Shown: positions 25,462-38,529, counted from the stretch's first letter. The stretch: DNA of 64,000 nucleotides from Calonectria ilicicola (GCA_020809705.1 CP085825.1:620001-684000); one strand, 5' to 3'. Numbers and translations: made by a program. The notes: a model not told the origin generated them from the letters alone.

Positions 25462-26430
25462 ATGAGCATGATCAGTGCCCAGGTTACTGAATGGGGCTCT
25501 GCCCCCAAGATTGTCAATGTAGCTCCTCCAGTCGCACCCGCAGACGACTCGACAGTCCAGATCCGTGTCCTGGCAACTGGACTGCACCAGTTGGTTAAGG
25601 CTCGTGCTGCGGGGAAGCACTACACCTCTGGCCCACTTCCTCACACTCCAGGTGTTGACGGCACGGGCGTTGATATCAGCACCGGAAAGCTTGTATACTT
25701 TAGCACCATGGCAGACCTCACGGCAGGGGGCAGCTTCTCTGAGATCGTCAACGTGCCCAAGCAGAACACTGCTGAGATCCCAGAGGGCGTGGACCCCATC
25801 CAGGCCGCTGGTCTGATGAACCCTGTCATGGCCAGTTGGATGGCACTTAGGAAGCGGGTTGACATTGTCAAGAATGGAGAGCAGAAGGCATGGACTTGTC
25901 TCATTCTGGGTGCTACCAGTGCCAGTGGCAAGATTGCCATCAAGGTGGCTCGGATTCTCGGAGCGGCCCGAATTGTCGGCGCGGCAAGGAACGAAGCTGC
26001 ACTCAAAGCTCTCGGACTTGACGACATTGTCGTGCTCAATGACACGCCGACGGACACTGATTTTACCGTGGCTGCTGAAGCCGACGTAGTGCTAGATTTC
26101 CTTTACGGACCCTGGATCAATGCCTATCTCTCATCGCCAACGACAAAGTCAGCGACGACGCCGCTCACATGGGTACAGATTGGGTCGCTGGCCGGCCTTG
26201 AGGGATCGGTGCCAGCGGCGGGTCTCCGGCAGCGGGACGTGACGGTGCGGGGCTCCGGCCCAGGCTCGTGGCTCGTGTCGGAGTTGAGCCAGGAGCATGC
26301 GGGCATGCTGAGCGTGCTCGTGGGCGTGAACGAGCCCGATGTGAGGAAGGTCAAAATTGAGGATGTTGAGAGCGAGTGGGATAGCGGAAAGAAGGGACGA
26401 GTTGTCTTTGTTTTTGGCGACGCGAAATGA
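25462..26430 (+). CDS. Zinc-independent MDR-family quinone reductase-like oxidoreductase, 322 aa
   Basis: A single exon of 323 codons. The first ATG (25462) is followed at once by a typical MDR N terminus, and the open frame 5' of it has no ATG. The N-terminal GroES-like part contains VRILATGLHQLV-like strands and HTPGVDGTG. The Rossmann dinucleotide-binding part starts near residue 145 with LILGATSASGKIAIKVAR, the AxGxxG-type turn of quinone oxidoreductases. Structural and catalytic zinc Cys clusters are missing, as expected for the NADPH:quinone reductase branch. Length fits the family (320-340). It probably reduces quinones or enones with NADPH in the cytosol. Substrate and pathway are not shown by the sequence or the neighbours. 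Confidence 0.88.
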   Translation: MSMISAQVTEWGSAPKIVNVAPPVAPADDSTVQIRVLATGLHQLVKARAAGKHYTSGPLPHTPGVDGTGVDISTGKLVYFSTMADLTAGGSFSEIVNVPKQNTAEIPEGVDPIQAAGLMNPVMASWMALRKRVDIVKNGEQKAWTCLILGATSASGKIAIKVARILGAARIVGAARNEAALKALGLDDIVVLNDTPTDTDFTVAAEADVVLDFLYGPWINAYLSSPTTKSATTPLTWVQIGSLAGLEGSVPAAGLRQRDVTVRGSGPGSWLVSELSQEHAGMLSVLVGVNEPDVRKVKIEDVESEWDSGKKGRVVFVFGDAK

Positions 26431-28949
26431 CTGGGCAGTGACATGCGACACAGGTTGTGATAGGGTACGCCGAGCAAAAGAATCGGCGCCTTGAATGTGA
26501 TATGGCTATTATGAGACAATTCATGATTAGGAAACAATTGAAGCACTCGATTTATTCCATCCTCCAAACTGAAATTCAATCTTGCGAAAAATGTCACACA
26601 TGGCGTAGTGGTTGCACATTGTGAAAATGCGTCGTGTTCAACCACATGCATTGCGCGAGGCACATTTCGGTCACCGCTGGGCAAATTTCGCATCCGCGGC
26701 ACACTCCGATCTCGCCTGTCAGCCCTAAACTCTCCGGGACGCCCAGTTAAAGGGTGTGTGACGTATATGAAAATCTGGGGCCCGTTGGTTGGTTTGACGT
26801 AGACAAAAATCCGGGGAATCAGCGTTGAGTGAATGTGGGAGCCTAGCCAGAGCCGCAGGGTGAGGCGAGCGCCAGGCCTGAGGGTCGCAGGGGGGAAGCG
26901 GGATCCAGGTACCGCCCAAGCCTCTGGGGTCCAAGGGGAGAAGGATCTACATGGCATACAGGCACAGCGCATGCAGGGTGTCTACAACGCGAAGATGCCT
27001 CAGAGGTGAGTGCGGGCATTCTTCTCTCCGTCTGGGTGTGATCTGACGATCAACGGGGTCCCGCGTTTCTTTTTTTATGCCGCAGCGCTGGTTCGTCTGC
27101 ATGTTTAACCGCCAGCTGCTGTCTCATTAGGTCCTAAAAATGTTGCAGTTAAAAATACGCCATTAGGAAGATGTCGAGGGCTATATCAGGCAGTTTTTCG
27201 TATCAGACGGGTCCATTATGATGAAATAGACTCCCGCGCAGAACGTGCTGCGTCAGTGGTGTAAGTGGCGGCGAGGGTAAAAGGTGCCTGCAATACGATG
27301 GACGGGCGCCTGGGGGGCTTCTATTTTGGTGGCCAGTAGAGCTTGGTTGGAGTGCTGTCTGAGAGGCTGAAACCGCCCTTGCTGCTGCGACACGAGGTTT
27401 TTTCTGGGGTTAGCGGCAGTTGGGCTGGTAGGGGTTTAGCCAAAGGCTCAGCTGACGATGGTTGACATGAGACATGGGCGAGAACATGTTGAGGGTGCTC
27501 ATGTGTTGGAGATGCCGTCAGGATCGATTGGCGTTCAAGGTGACGAGGGTATATTTTATTTGCGTCGACACGGTGAGATAAAAGGAGGATGGATTCCCAG
27601 CTCCGAAATGCGTCATGGTTCCATGCTGCTTGACTGGCCTCCCCCGCAATTGTCGCCCTCCTCGCCCACCTTTGGCCCCCTGCTGACGGGCCTTGGGTGT
27701 AAGTTTGGAAGACTCACACACACACTCACACACACTCACACCCACTTCCCACCCACCATCTCGTTGCACCCTTTCCAAAAGAGAGAAATATTCCTCCCGC
27801 TTCTCCGCCAATTTGACTGGCTAGCTGCACGGCTCCCGAGACAAGACAAGCGTCCGTTTGTTTGACATCCTCCCCCCCTTCTTGCCTTCTCCGTCTGGTG
27901 GAAGCCGGTGCCTCACCGGGCGCCGGAGGAGGATTGCTCAGCCCCTGTCCGCCAACCCAACCCAGTCATCCGGGGACGGTGCTAGCCAATTGGAGGGCAC
28001 TGTATGCAGCCACCACCGACAGAGGCAAGTGGCACAGTACGAGACTGGCAGGATCTAATCAGCCCACTGTGTTTGAGCGACACACCCTGCCCTGGCCTCT
28101 GTTCTCTCTCCCCTCCTCCTCGCATTGTACTTTTTTGCTCTGTCCTTGTCCTTGTCCTTCTCATACACTTTCGATCGCGACCACCCACCCTCAATTGCTC
28201 TTTGTATCTCATCTCCCCCGCTGCAGCAATTCCCCCCTCATTTTGCGGAACTCCGGTCCAAAGCGCCTTGTCCTGTTCTGTCAAGCCGCCAGCCTGATCA
28301 GGCTCTGGCGTACAAGGCAACCTGGGCCCCCAGAGTCTACAGGAGTCAGGCAAAGTCCCAGTCCTACCTAGCCCCGGTTTTCGCTTCCCCAGCGCCGCCG
28401 CCACCGCCCGCCCCCGGGACCCAGAACTCGTTCCCACTTTAAGTTCTGGGCATACGACGCAACGGGCACTCGACGGCGAAAGCCTCGACGATTATAGCCG
28501 AAGCCGACTTTGTCCTACCGTCCACTGGCCCGCGACTGGGAACTAGGACCATTCTGCCACACACCACCGACCATAGCCTTCTCCTCCTCTTGGCTTGCTT
28601 ATCTGGTGATTATTCTTTCCTCCGACGACAACACACCGACCGACTCGTCGGCCCGCGATCGAAAACCAAGACCTTTTGCCCCACGAGACCACGAGACCAC
28701 GCCCTTGATCGAGCCGAGCCGTCAATAACCAGAAACACCTGCCTGCCTCCCCCGAGCTGCCGGCCGGCCGCATTCCTGTTCCTTCGTAACTGCGACACGG
28801 CGATCGCATTTGCGCAATCCAGTCGAGCTTCCCGCCGTCCCCTGCCCCGCCGCTCTCGTGCTCTCGTGCTCTCGAGAGCCTCGCACTCCGACAGTGGCTA
28901 CCATGCCGGTCTCCAGCCCCGCCGTTGACGCCGTGTTCATCGCGGCTTG
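26431..28949. other. Intergenic region with CA repeat and CT-rich leader
   Basis: No supported gene in 2.5 kb. A (CA)n tract occurs at about 27715-27742. From about 27860 to 28950 the sequence is C/T-rich, typical of a fungal promoter plus leader, and likely belongs to the BTB-like gene. Confidence 0.5.
27715..27742. repeat. CA dinucleotide repeat
   Basis: ACACACAC runs with CT interruptions in non-coding DNA, upstream of the CT-rich leader. Confidence 0.75.
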
Positions 28950-31900
28950 ATGCGCCCTCGCAGAGGAACCGGCTCCGCCCCAGACCATCGCTGCGATAGA
29001 AACCACGAAGACCCCTCCATGGGGACCGAAATGATCCATAGGGGCACTCCCGAGAGCGCCGGCCCTCCCGCCGGCGCCAAGATGTGGCGGCTCAGCTCCG
29101 CCCTCCGCAAGATTTCCAGCATCACTGTCGCGAAAGAAGACAAGTGGGCGGTATGTCAAGCCAGCCCCTGCGCGTAGCTTCTCTTGTGCCAGGTTTCTAA
29201 TGTTGGGTCCAGAGTAAACTAAACCACACACCCGAATCAGAAAACACCGATTCCATCCACCACCCCAAGTCGCCCGAATCACACTCCGCAAGCGTCAACT
29301 TCGAAAGCTCCGAATCAAACATCCGCCAGCTCCAGACCTTGGTGCAACGCATGCGCACCACTTCTTCCAACCCCCACCAAGTCGATACCGCCTACAAAGA
29401 ACTAGTCAAAGTCAAGGATCAATGTGCCAGCTTGTGCCGCCTCATTCTTCAAGATGCCCTCCGACGTAACCGAGATATGGCAAACGGTACAGACTCCCTC
29501 CTACGCCGAGATTCGTCCATGGAGTATCCCCGTAGCCCTGGCGCTATATATGACACTCGAAGTTCTTTTAGTGGGAGGAGTCTTGCAGAGGTTGTGTCGG
29601 GTAGTGCCACAAAGGAAGGCCCGTCAAGCGAAACATGGTTGAATGCCATTCGCGAATGGAAAACATATCTAGAGGCGCTCACCGAAGCCTTTAAGATCAG
29701 TTTGGCTGATACGTACCGGAGCTATGAGCGTGAAGCTACTCAGGATATGATTGATGCTCTCTTTGCGAGCAAGCGCTTTCGGAAAGAAGCTGTACTTCGA
29801 ATGCGCAATGCTAGTGTGACCCGGGTCATGTCTGCGGACCCTCAATTTGTGAGTAATGATGCAACTTTTTAGGTGGGTCCCTGCTGACGTCGCCCGTTTA
29901 GTTTCCCAGATATGAGATCCGGTTCCGCAACTACGAGAGGGTAAAGCAAGAATTAAGTGACATTCGACAGCTCCTTCAGGCTGGCGAATCTGGCATCTCC
30001 CCTGATCGCACTCTTGAGGAGTTCCCCATCGCACCCAATGGTGATACCATCCTTGAATTCTCCAACATCTCTCCCGAAGCATCACCTAATGACCCTGCGC
30101 TTCGATTTCGAGTCTCATCTCATATGCTCGCCGAAACTTCTCCAATATTCGGTCGCATGTTTGGCGGTCATGCTACTAGTCTGAAAGTACACGATGATGA
30201 AGACATCTCAGCTCATCTCCCAGCTCCTCCCACCAGATATGTGTGCAAGGACGGGTCCGAGGCGAAGCTCTATCGCATGCCCCAACGCGAGCTAAATCAT
30301 CTAAATTCTCTCGAAATTCTGCTTCATGCTGCACATATGCACAACGACAAGGTTCCCAGAGAAGTTGAATTTGAACAGTTTGTAGCCATCGCTGAGTGCT
30401 GCATGAGATATAAATGCACGTCACCTTTGGAGCTGGTTGTTGAACATCGTTGGCTGCCCCAGTGGATGCACAAGGGAGCGGATGATATGCCCGACGGCCT
30501 TTTAGTCATTAGTTACGCCTTCGGTTTGCGGCAGCTCTTTTCTCGCATGTCCAAGACTGCCATCCTCAACCTTGTTGATGAGAGGGAGCTAGAAGCAAAG
30601 CCATGGCCTCAAAAGATCAAGAGCAAGATTTGGGCTGTTAGATGCGCCAAAGTCGCTCAAGTCCATGCATGCTGTGTCAACACGACTCAGGAGTACCTAC
30701 GACCCCCAACAGCAACCCCGACCCAGGAGCTGGAGACCCAACTCGCGACGGACAGTCGCGGTGGTTTCGTAACAAACGTCCCGCCCACTAACCTGACAAG
30801 CACCCCAAGGTGCCCCAAGGGTAGTCACTGGTGCGATGCAACGAATCTTGGTTGGTTAATGTTGGTCTATAATGAAATGTACATTTTGCCTCACATCATG
30901 GGGCCTAATGTCCTCGCTCACCTGCCTCAATCTCAACCCCCGCCAAGGAGTTTGGTCCAAATCGTGGACACGCTGAGGAGACTCCCCACTCCCCCAACCC
31001 CAGTTCACAAGGGTGTCTGTGATCCCGGTCCAACATTTCGAGCGGCAGTCAACGATATTTACAACAGTGTGTTGGGGTTGACTCTTTATGATATAAGCGG
31101 CAAGAGTCATGGTTGGGCGCTGTCAAAGCATAGAGAGCAAGAGCCGCAAAGCCAGCTCAACAAGGGTCTTGGCCGGATGGCTTCATTGGATCGAGCTTAT
31201 ACGGTCGCCGCCGAATTTCCTGAAAGTATTCGGTTGCGAATCATGCGCGAAATCACTGAAATTGATGACTTGCATGCCGCTGCGATGGCAAACAGGGCAT
31301 TCTATGAAACGTACAAGAAGCATGAGTTGTCATTGATGCGGAATATTCTCCTCACCCTAAAGAATTCCGAAACACCAAGGGCTCCCACCCTGGCGAGCAT
31401 CAACGGTGCGGAAGAGAAGGTACTAAAGAGCGAGTCTGATGTTTTAAAGACCACAGCTCCCGATGTAGCGGATGGCTTCACTCTCCGCAGCGATGAAGAT
31501 GACGAAGAGGATTACACAGACTCAGATGATGACGCAAGTGAGTTCTCTTCACTTCCACCACCCAGATCGGAAGGCAGAAGTTCCGTCTCACAAGGGACGG
31601 ACCGACGGCCATCAACCGATACTCCGGCCATAAGGACCGGAAGTAGCCCCACTCGGGGCCGGCGACAATCTACAGAAACTCCCACGGTGCGATCCACCAG
31701 TGCCGGTTCGGCGACAACACCTCGCCAAATGGCCGCAGACGCATCACCCCCAGTCCTAGCAGCCTCACCTTCCAACCCCATTTCTATTGTGACGGAGGAA
31801 ATTAATGAGCCTCCCATGACCGAGGAAGAGGCACACAGAATTCTATGGCCCGATGAGGCCATCGCGGCCGTTGCACCGCCTGTATTAAACCTATCTCCCG

Positions 31901-32088
31901 GCGTTGAAGGCGAGCGAGAAAAGTTTTGGGCCCATGATCCCGCGCTAATTGCGGGCTTTGAAGAAAAAACATTGGTACCAATCGGAGAGAAACAATTAAG
32001 AAGCGAGCATGATAAACGGATCGGCTTATTCAAAGGGAAAAGTGGCCCGGCGGAAGGTAACGACAACGGCAACGGCAATGGTAAATAA
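28950..32088 (+). CDS. BTB/POZ-like domain protein, 1007 aa
   Basis: Three exons, 28950-29150, 29213-29848 and 29902-32088, all phase 0 with GT-AG introns. The N terminus carries MWRLSSALRKISSI and a helical region to about residue 290. At about residues 345-370 there is LRFRVSSHMLAETSPIFGRMF, the classic strand-helix start of a BTB fold, followed by an acidic insert and helices LNSLEILLHAAHMHNDK and FGLRQLFSRMSK typical of BTB-like modules in fungi. The C-terminal third is acidic, then Ser/Thr/Pro-rich (SPTRGRRQSTETP), and disordered. There is no membrane segment or signal. BTB domains mediate dimerisation and Cullin-3 binding, but here the partner is unknown. The ATG at 29019 is an alternative start that would remove 23 residues. 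Similar proteins of unknown function seem common in Sordariomycetes (from memory). Confidence 0.8.
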
Positions 32089-33029
32089 CTGTAAAGACTA
32101 TACTTAGGTTGGATCAGCTCCTACGGCGGCGATTATTTTTTGTATGGATAGTATGAATTAGGGCACTTAACGAGCTGGTTGGATATTTGGACTTGGGTAG
32201 CGAGCGAGCTCTTGCATTCAATACCCTTGGCGCGAGGAGTTGTAATGGGCATCAAGGCATAGGGATGTCTCGATTTGAGACTGGCGTTTTATAGCGAATT
32301 GATGAGCAAGAAACCGATTTGCTTTTTATTATTTGGAGTTTAGGATATCGGCGCCTCCACCACTTACGTAGTCCAAGCAGATGCTTGGGGCGAAATTTAA
32401 GATTGGAGTCTATTCGTCAGCTTGTTCTTTGGTCTGATCAATATGATTGCATCAGCCCCTCACTAGGAATACTAGTCTTCAATCTTAAACCTGACCTTGC
32501 TCGGCTGGGGAAATGAGAAGCAAGTAAACGCCACACCTGCGTCGTAGAACAAGGATGAGGAGCCATTGGCCAATCGACGCCCCTCTGAAGGATGACGGCG
32601 GAGTCACGAGCGTGGAGCAATTCAGGGCCATGTAGTGCGCCTTATCAGCCGCTGAACCACTTGGCTGGGCATGGCGCGCGCTTGCCAAAATAAAAGGCCT
32701 GCTGACCCCGACCCCAAAAGAGGCCACCGTCACATTGTGAATGAACGGGGTGGTTTCGTCTTTGTGAGGCTGAACCTCTCTTCAGCTCTGGCACTTATGA
32801 ACCGCAACAAGTCGATTGCTCGCCTGCGCATTTTACGCGACTGCGGACTCGGCTAGTGTCCCCCTCATTGGCCTCTGCTCGCTGAGAATCGCCTCACCAA
32901 AAGCTGCCAAGTCGGCCGCATTCATTCATTGATTACCAACAGCTCGGCCCGTTCCGCGTGGAGCCGAACGCATTGTCTCGTCTCCCCCAATAGGCCGTGG
33001 TGATCGCAAGGCGCGCACGCACAATAGAC
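32089..33029. other. Intergenic region
   Basis: Between two plus-strand genes. It contains no supported coding frame or RNA gene, and presumably holds a 3' UTR and the promoter of the patatin gene. Confidence 0.5.
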
Positions 33030-36000
33030 ATGGACATGGGCCAAGACCCCACCACGGCGCCGGGGCTGGCGTGCGATGACTGCCAACAGGCTGATGTCAA
33101 GCTGTATTACTGCCCCCGTTGTATGTGCTGCTTTTGCGACGAGTGTTGGCCATGCCAGTCGCCTCATCGGCCCAACAAGCCGGCCGCGGCCAGGCATGAG
33201 AAGGTTGAGCGGGACGTCTACCTGCGCTTGAGAGAGACCTTTAATCCGCCTTCTGATACTAGAACCCAGGACAGGCTACACAAGGATGATGAGGAGACTA
33301 CCTGGTTTGCCGTGAAACGGGATGCTACCGGACGGCCCAAGATCCTCCACGACTCTGGCCGATATGCTTCCCTTGTGGCCCACGGGTCCTCTGGCAGTGG
33401 CCATCGGTTCCCTGCTATGGTTTCATTTGTTGGACAGACAGGCGCCGGCAAGAGCACTCTGATCAAGATGCTCATCGAACGGCGGCTTTCTTCCCCGAAC
33501 GGAGGCAACCTTTACGGCGGCTCATCTAGGGATCTATTTCCAACACCTATCGTGGGCTCGTTCGAGAACGTCAACGTACCAACCTCTGGTGATGTGCACT
33601 TATATGCAGACCCTCTCTCCTACTTTGATGAACGTCCCATATTCTACGTCGATAGCGAAGGCCTAGAAGGCGGCGAGTCGGACCCGGTGTCGACAAGGTG
33701 GAGAGATTCCAACATCCGACCCAATCCTGGTACAAGAGGGTCCAGGACTGGCAAGGCGAGGCATAGAATCACTCGGAGGCTGCGCTTCTCGCGAGAGGTC
33801 TCGCGCAACATTGACTGGGCTGATGCTCCCGAGAAAGAAAAGCGACAGTTTGCCGTGATGCATTTTTATCCCAGGATCTTATATACCTTCTCCGATGTTA
33901 TTGTCTTTGTCCTCCGCAACCCCAGGTAAGCTACATATTTCCTCGTCAGGAACATGGCTAACAGATATTAGAACATTTGAATCCATTGTCGTCACGAAGC
34001 TAATTGATTGGGCCGCTGAAGTGCTCAATGCATCAACCAACCAACCTCGTCTGCCTCACGCCATCATTGTCGTCAACGCATCCCATGCGCGAACCAAACC
34101 TGAACAGTGGGATGTCGATTATGCAACCAAGTCACTTTTGGAGAGTGTCAGCAAAGCAGTTCCGTCAGAACGCGATGCAGAACTAGTCAATAGATTGATG
34201 AAACATTGGCACCTACCTCAAAAGCCGGTTCGCAGCGTGCGGGATCTCCTGCTCTGCTACTACTCATCTGTCCGCGTCGTTTTAGTCCCGGATGACGAGC
34301 AGTATCTGAAACTGGAGGAACAAACCGAGAAGCTTCATGCTGAAATCCAGGCCGCATGCGAGGAGTCTATGGTGGCCAAGAAGAAGGCCAGGATGCTGAT
34401 GAATTCCGACGAATTAGACGAGCTCTTCCAAGCTGCCTTTGACCACTTCTCACGCAATCTCAACTCTCCCTTTGACCTCATTCAGGCAGCGCGAAAAAAC
34501 ATCCCCATACCCAGAGATTTCGCTGGCAATGTGACAAAGATAGCCGTTTCCGTCCGCGACAAACTTGAAGCATCGCGGGGACGTATTCGGGTCGAGGAAA
34601 TATTTGAGCCGTTGAGTTTGATGGTTGCCAGCTGTATTCTTCTCGAGTGCACCAGAAGCAACTGGAAAGGTGAGTGCCATTGCAAGAATGTGGATGGTGT
34701 TGTAACTAACATTTTACATAGGCCCTTCACTAGAGTTTTTTAACGAAAGCTACAAAGACCCATGTGTCAACGCATTCCAGGATTTTTGCAAACAGTTTTG
34801 GCCATGCGAGTACGAGGATGTCCATGGCAAAGGGCGCTGTGTCAACACCCTGGAACGACATCAAAAGGGTCATCAACTCAAGGGGAGACAAATCCCGGGG
34901 TCATATGAAGCGAGTTTCTCTTATGAGAAGATGGCACCCGTTTGGCTGAACTGGATCCAGTTTTGGCTTGATAGATTCCATGCCTACCTCCTGCAGTACC
35001 CACGAACAAGAGAAGAGGACATGGTGGCTCAGGTCCATCGGCATAATCTGCACCGCTTCTTCGAACAAGTGGGCGGCTCACTTTCTTACATCAGCCATTC
35101 AGTTTGCATGTGCTGTGCGAGGGAGCTGCCTGAGCATCCTCTGCAGTGTGGACATGTGCTCTGCACTCCCTGCATGAAGACCTATGGAGACCTTGAATCA
35201 CGACAGAGGAGCAACGGGGCATTTGCTGGGCCGAAGGGTCAAGTCAGCTTAAGCCGTTGCCCGCTGCACTCATCGCAAGCCGCTGGCTTCGAGTTCGTAG
35301 AACCGAGGCATGTGTCTCTCAAACCTGACTGGGCTGGTGTTCGACTGCTTTGTCTTGACGGGTAATTTCGCCATGCGTTGACTTGTACAAAAATACACGG
35401 TAATAAGCTGACGTTTTTTTTTAATTAGCGGCGGCATTCGGGGTGTTGTAGAGCTTGAGGTTCTCCGTCACATTGAAAACTATCTTGGTGGATCCCTGCC
35501 AATTCAGTCCTTTTTCGATCTCATTGTCGGTACAAGGTTAGTACCTCTTCCTAAGAAAGAGAAGAGAACCCACAGAAAAGAAAAATTCGCCGAATACTAA
35601 TACTTGTTGGATTTAAAGTACTGGGGGAATCATCGCTGTTGGTCTAGGTGTAAAAAATTGGCGAGTTTCCACATGCATAGAAAAGTTCCTTACATTGGCC
35701 GACAAAGCCTTCACAAGGAGGTTGCCTGGTATACATGACATACCAATTGTAGGCAGGGCGGGCAGGAAATACCGAACAAAACCGTTCGAGGAAGTTCTTC
35801 AGACTATTTTTGAAGACTCTCATCTGTTTGGAGGCCATTACATTGACCCTACCAATTACAAGACCCGGGTGGCTCTGACTGCGACTACCGCTACTGGCAG
35901 CACTCCAGTTGTGTTGGCAAACTACAATAGGCCTGACGAATCACCATGTGAGTCTTCATCGTCCTAAAAAAAAAACAATGCGTTGATTAACCGGTATAGT

Positions 36001-37924
36001 CACCGAGTTTCTTCGACCTGACCAGCCCAACCACGAGCTCAAAGTCTGGGAGGCGTAGGTTCCTTTTGTGACAGTTCTTTTTCTAGAATATGAGGTGCTA
36101 AAATATTGCAGGATTCGCGCCAGTACAGCAGCCCCAGGATTTTTCAAGCCTTTTATGAAATCCGAGACGGGTCAACGTTTCGTAGATGGTGCCGTGTACC
36201 ACAATAACCCGGTTTACGTCGCATTCGAAGAAAGCAAGCTCATCTGGCCAGATGTGCGCGACCGCCTGCCTGACATTATGCTTTCGATTGGAACTGGAAA
36301 TAATAGACAAAAGACGGAAATCCTGAAGCCTAATGCGCTCCCAGATCAATCGCCAAGAGTATCCAGGATCGTTCATCCAGAGCCCGAAGCTGGGCCCGAC
36401 AGCGACCTCTACCGGGTATTTCAAAACTTCAAGATGATGTTTACCCGCATGTCCAATGTCATAAGCTCACACATCCGGTGGGTGACATTTGAGCGGGAAG
36501 TAACACTCCCCGTACCAAGGGAGAAGATGAGGGATGCAAGAAGGCGCCTTCAACGAATCGATCCACGACTAGGATACGACCCGCCTTCACTGGATGATAA
36601 GAAAAAGATGATGAGTTTAACTAAGACAATGGGACAGCTTGAAAATCAGAGTCCGGTGTATAGCAGACAAATCCGGCGTGTTGGTCGCTCGCTCGTGGCA
36701 TCCTCGTTTTATTTCGAGAAGATGCGCCATGATGGCATAGGAGCTGGCCATTACGAATTCGATGGTGAGGTCACAGGCCAAAGTCTTCTCTGAGTGCGAC
36801 AAAACTGATGATATAATTACTAGGGCGGATTCTTTGCAGATTTCCGAATAATTCGCACGAACTAAGCCATCTTGGAGACTTCCTCTGGGACCAATGCATG
36901 CAGCGCGGCCAAGAGAAGACCCCAAGATATTACCCATTCTTCCGCATTGAAGAACAGGGTCGACCCAGGGTCGACATCGAAATAAGCCCGCAAATTCTAG
37001 GAAGGATGCGCACCGAAACCCTCTCGATATTTGACTTTGACAGGGTGATATATCGCGTGTCCAACAAGAACGCAGAAGTGAACATATCCCTCGCATTCTG
37101 GGATTCGGAAGACGGCAGAGAGGATACTATTCCCATCAGCGGATTTCCCAGGCGGATCATCACCGAGGCCACCCAAGGTAAGACGAAATTCCTACTAATG
37201 AGAATCATCAGCTGACCTTGACCGCAGCATTGCCGACGAGTCCAAGTTTTGGTACACCTAATATTTCGGCACCAGAGTACTGGGAAAAGCTGGAGATCAA
37301 TGTTGGAAACTACCCTAGGGTGCCTGTAAAGCGGGAAGACGCCCACGTCGAAAGAGAAGAACCTCAAACATCGTCTTCCGGACACGATCCTCTGGGGATT
37401 TTTCAGGAAGCCAGCACCTGGGAGTTCCGTAGGCTTCTCCGTCGCCGTAAGTTCCTTTCTCAAAACCAGAACTTTGAAGTGGTTTTAATGAATTTGTCTA
37501 ATATTCTTGGCCAGGAGCTCGTGTTCCAGATCTTCGAGGAAATGACGAGGGAAGTGGCCCTCGATCGCCGTCGCCGCCGCCTTCAACCTGTAACGAAGTC
37601 CAGGATGCAGAGAGAAGCACGCCACCAGGCATTACTGTGCTTCCTACCATACCAGTATTGGAAATGAATTTCTTGCCATCGCAAACAGACGACCAGCGTG
37701 CAAGTTCACAGACAGTAGCTGCCATCGCAGATGACGAAGAGGATGACGAGCTTAGCATAGCTATCCAACGAAGTCTCAACATCAACCACAGGTTCACCGC
37801 CAACGGAACGAATTTAATAGAATTGGAGCGAGCATTGGCATTGTCTCTGTTGGAAGGCAAAGTCCCGCCGCCTTCTAGATTAGATGAAGACTCGGATTAT
37901 TTTGACAGGGAAGATGATGAATGA
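33030..37924 (+). CDS. Zinc module-GTPase-RING-patatin phospholipase-UIM protein, 1453 aa
   Basis: Ten exons: 33030-33925, 33972-34669, 34722-35361, 35429-35536, 35619-35947, 36000-36054, 36112-36764, 36824-37177, 37228-37446 and 37515-37924. All introns are GT-AG and all phases close. Domains in order: a Cys-rich B-box-like module (Cys15 to His46); a P-loop GTPase-like domain with GQTGAGKST (135-143) and DSEGLEGG (Asp208), resembling GBP/septin-type G domains; a C4-type RING-like finger from Cys660 (CMCCARELPEHPLQCGH ... CPLH); a patatin domain with oxyanion motif DGGGIRG (744-750), nucleophile GTSTGG (Ser781) and the dyad Asp in DGA (Asp934); and two UIM-like helices (about 1394 and 1419, DDELSIAIQRSL and ELERALALSLLEG). 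Patatins are serine lipid acyl hydrolases. RING and UIM imply ubiquitin transfer or binding. The combination suggests a nucleotide-gated, ubiquitin-linked phospholipase, which is inference. The first ATG has G at -3. Confidence 0.88.
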
Positions 37925-38529
37925 GCTAATTGGCGATGACTGGTGTTTTTTGGTCCAAGATCAAGATTTAATGGATTGCCATGTAAAAATACCCTAAGTT
38001 TTGAAATATGATAGCTAGAGATGAACGTGGAGAGAACTGTTATTTATTGGTAACCCAATGGAGTGTTAAATGCGATTTCGCTTGCGATCATCATTTTGCG
38101 ATTACGAGAGGCTGGATTATGAAGCCTCGCTTACTTTTATTCTTCAGCGCTGATTTTATGCGCATCGCCGGAGTATACTGTTCTTGGCATGCAGCCCGAA
38201 GGATTAGAACAAGATGGTGGTGCTGGCAGGGTTCAGCGCGCGGCTGAATGGAGCATGCAACAGAAGGGTGCAACTCTCCATGTATTGATAGCGAATAACG
38301 AGCTTAGGTGCATGGTTAGGATCTAGGGGCCTGAAACATAGCCACTCGCACTCCATGCATCATTGGCCTTCCTTCCACCGTCCCCACCGCGAGCTGAGAC
38401 AAACACATTCAAAACCCATAAAATTCAGCACGGAGCCTGGATGGTGAATTTGTCGTTCTTGTCTTTGGGAAGCATGTCTTCCAAGTGTCCCTTCGCTTCT
38501 GCAAGGATACAAACGAGGGCGTAGAAAAC
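37925..38529. other. Intergenic region
   Basis: Contains the 3' UTR of the patatin gene and the promoter of the membrane-protein gene. No coding or RNA feature was recognised. Confidence 0.5.

Noticed and set aside
29019..29021. Alternative ATG for the BTB-like gene
   Set aside because: Possible, but the upstream in-frame ATG at 28950 is also open and neither has a strong context, so I kept the longer form.
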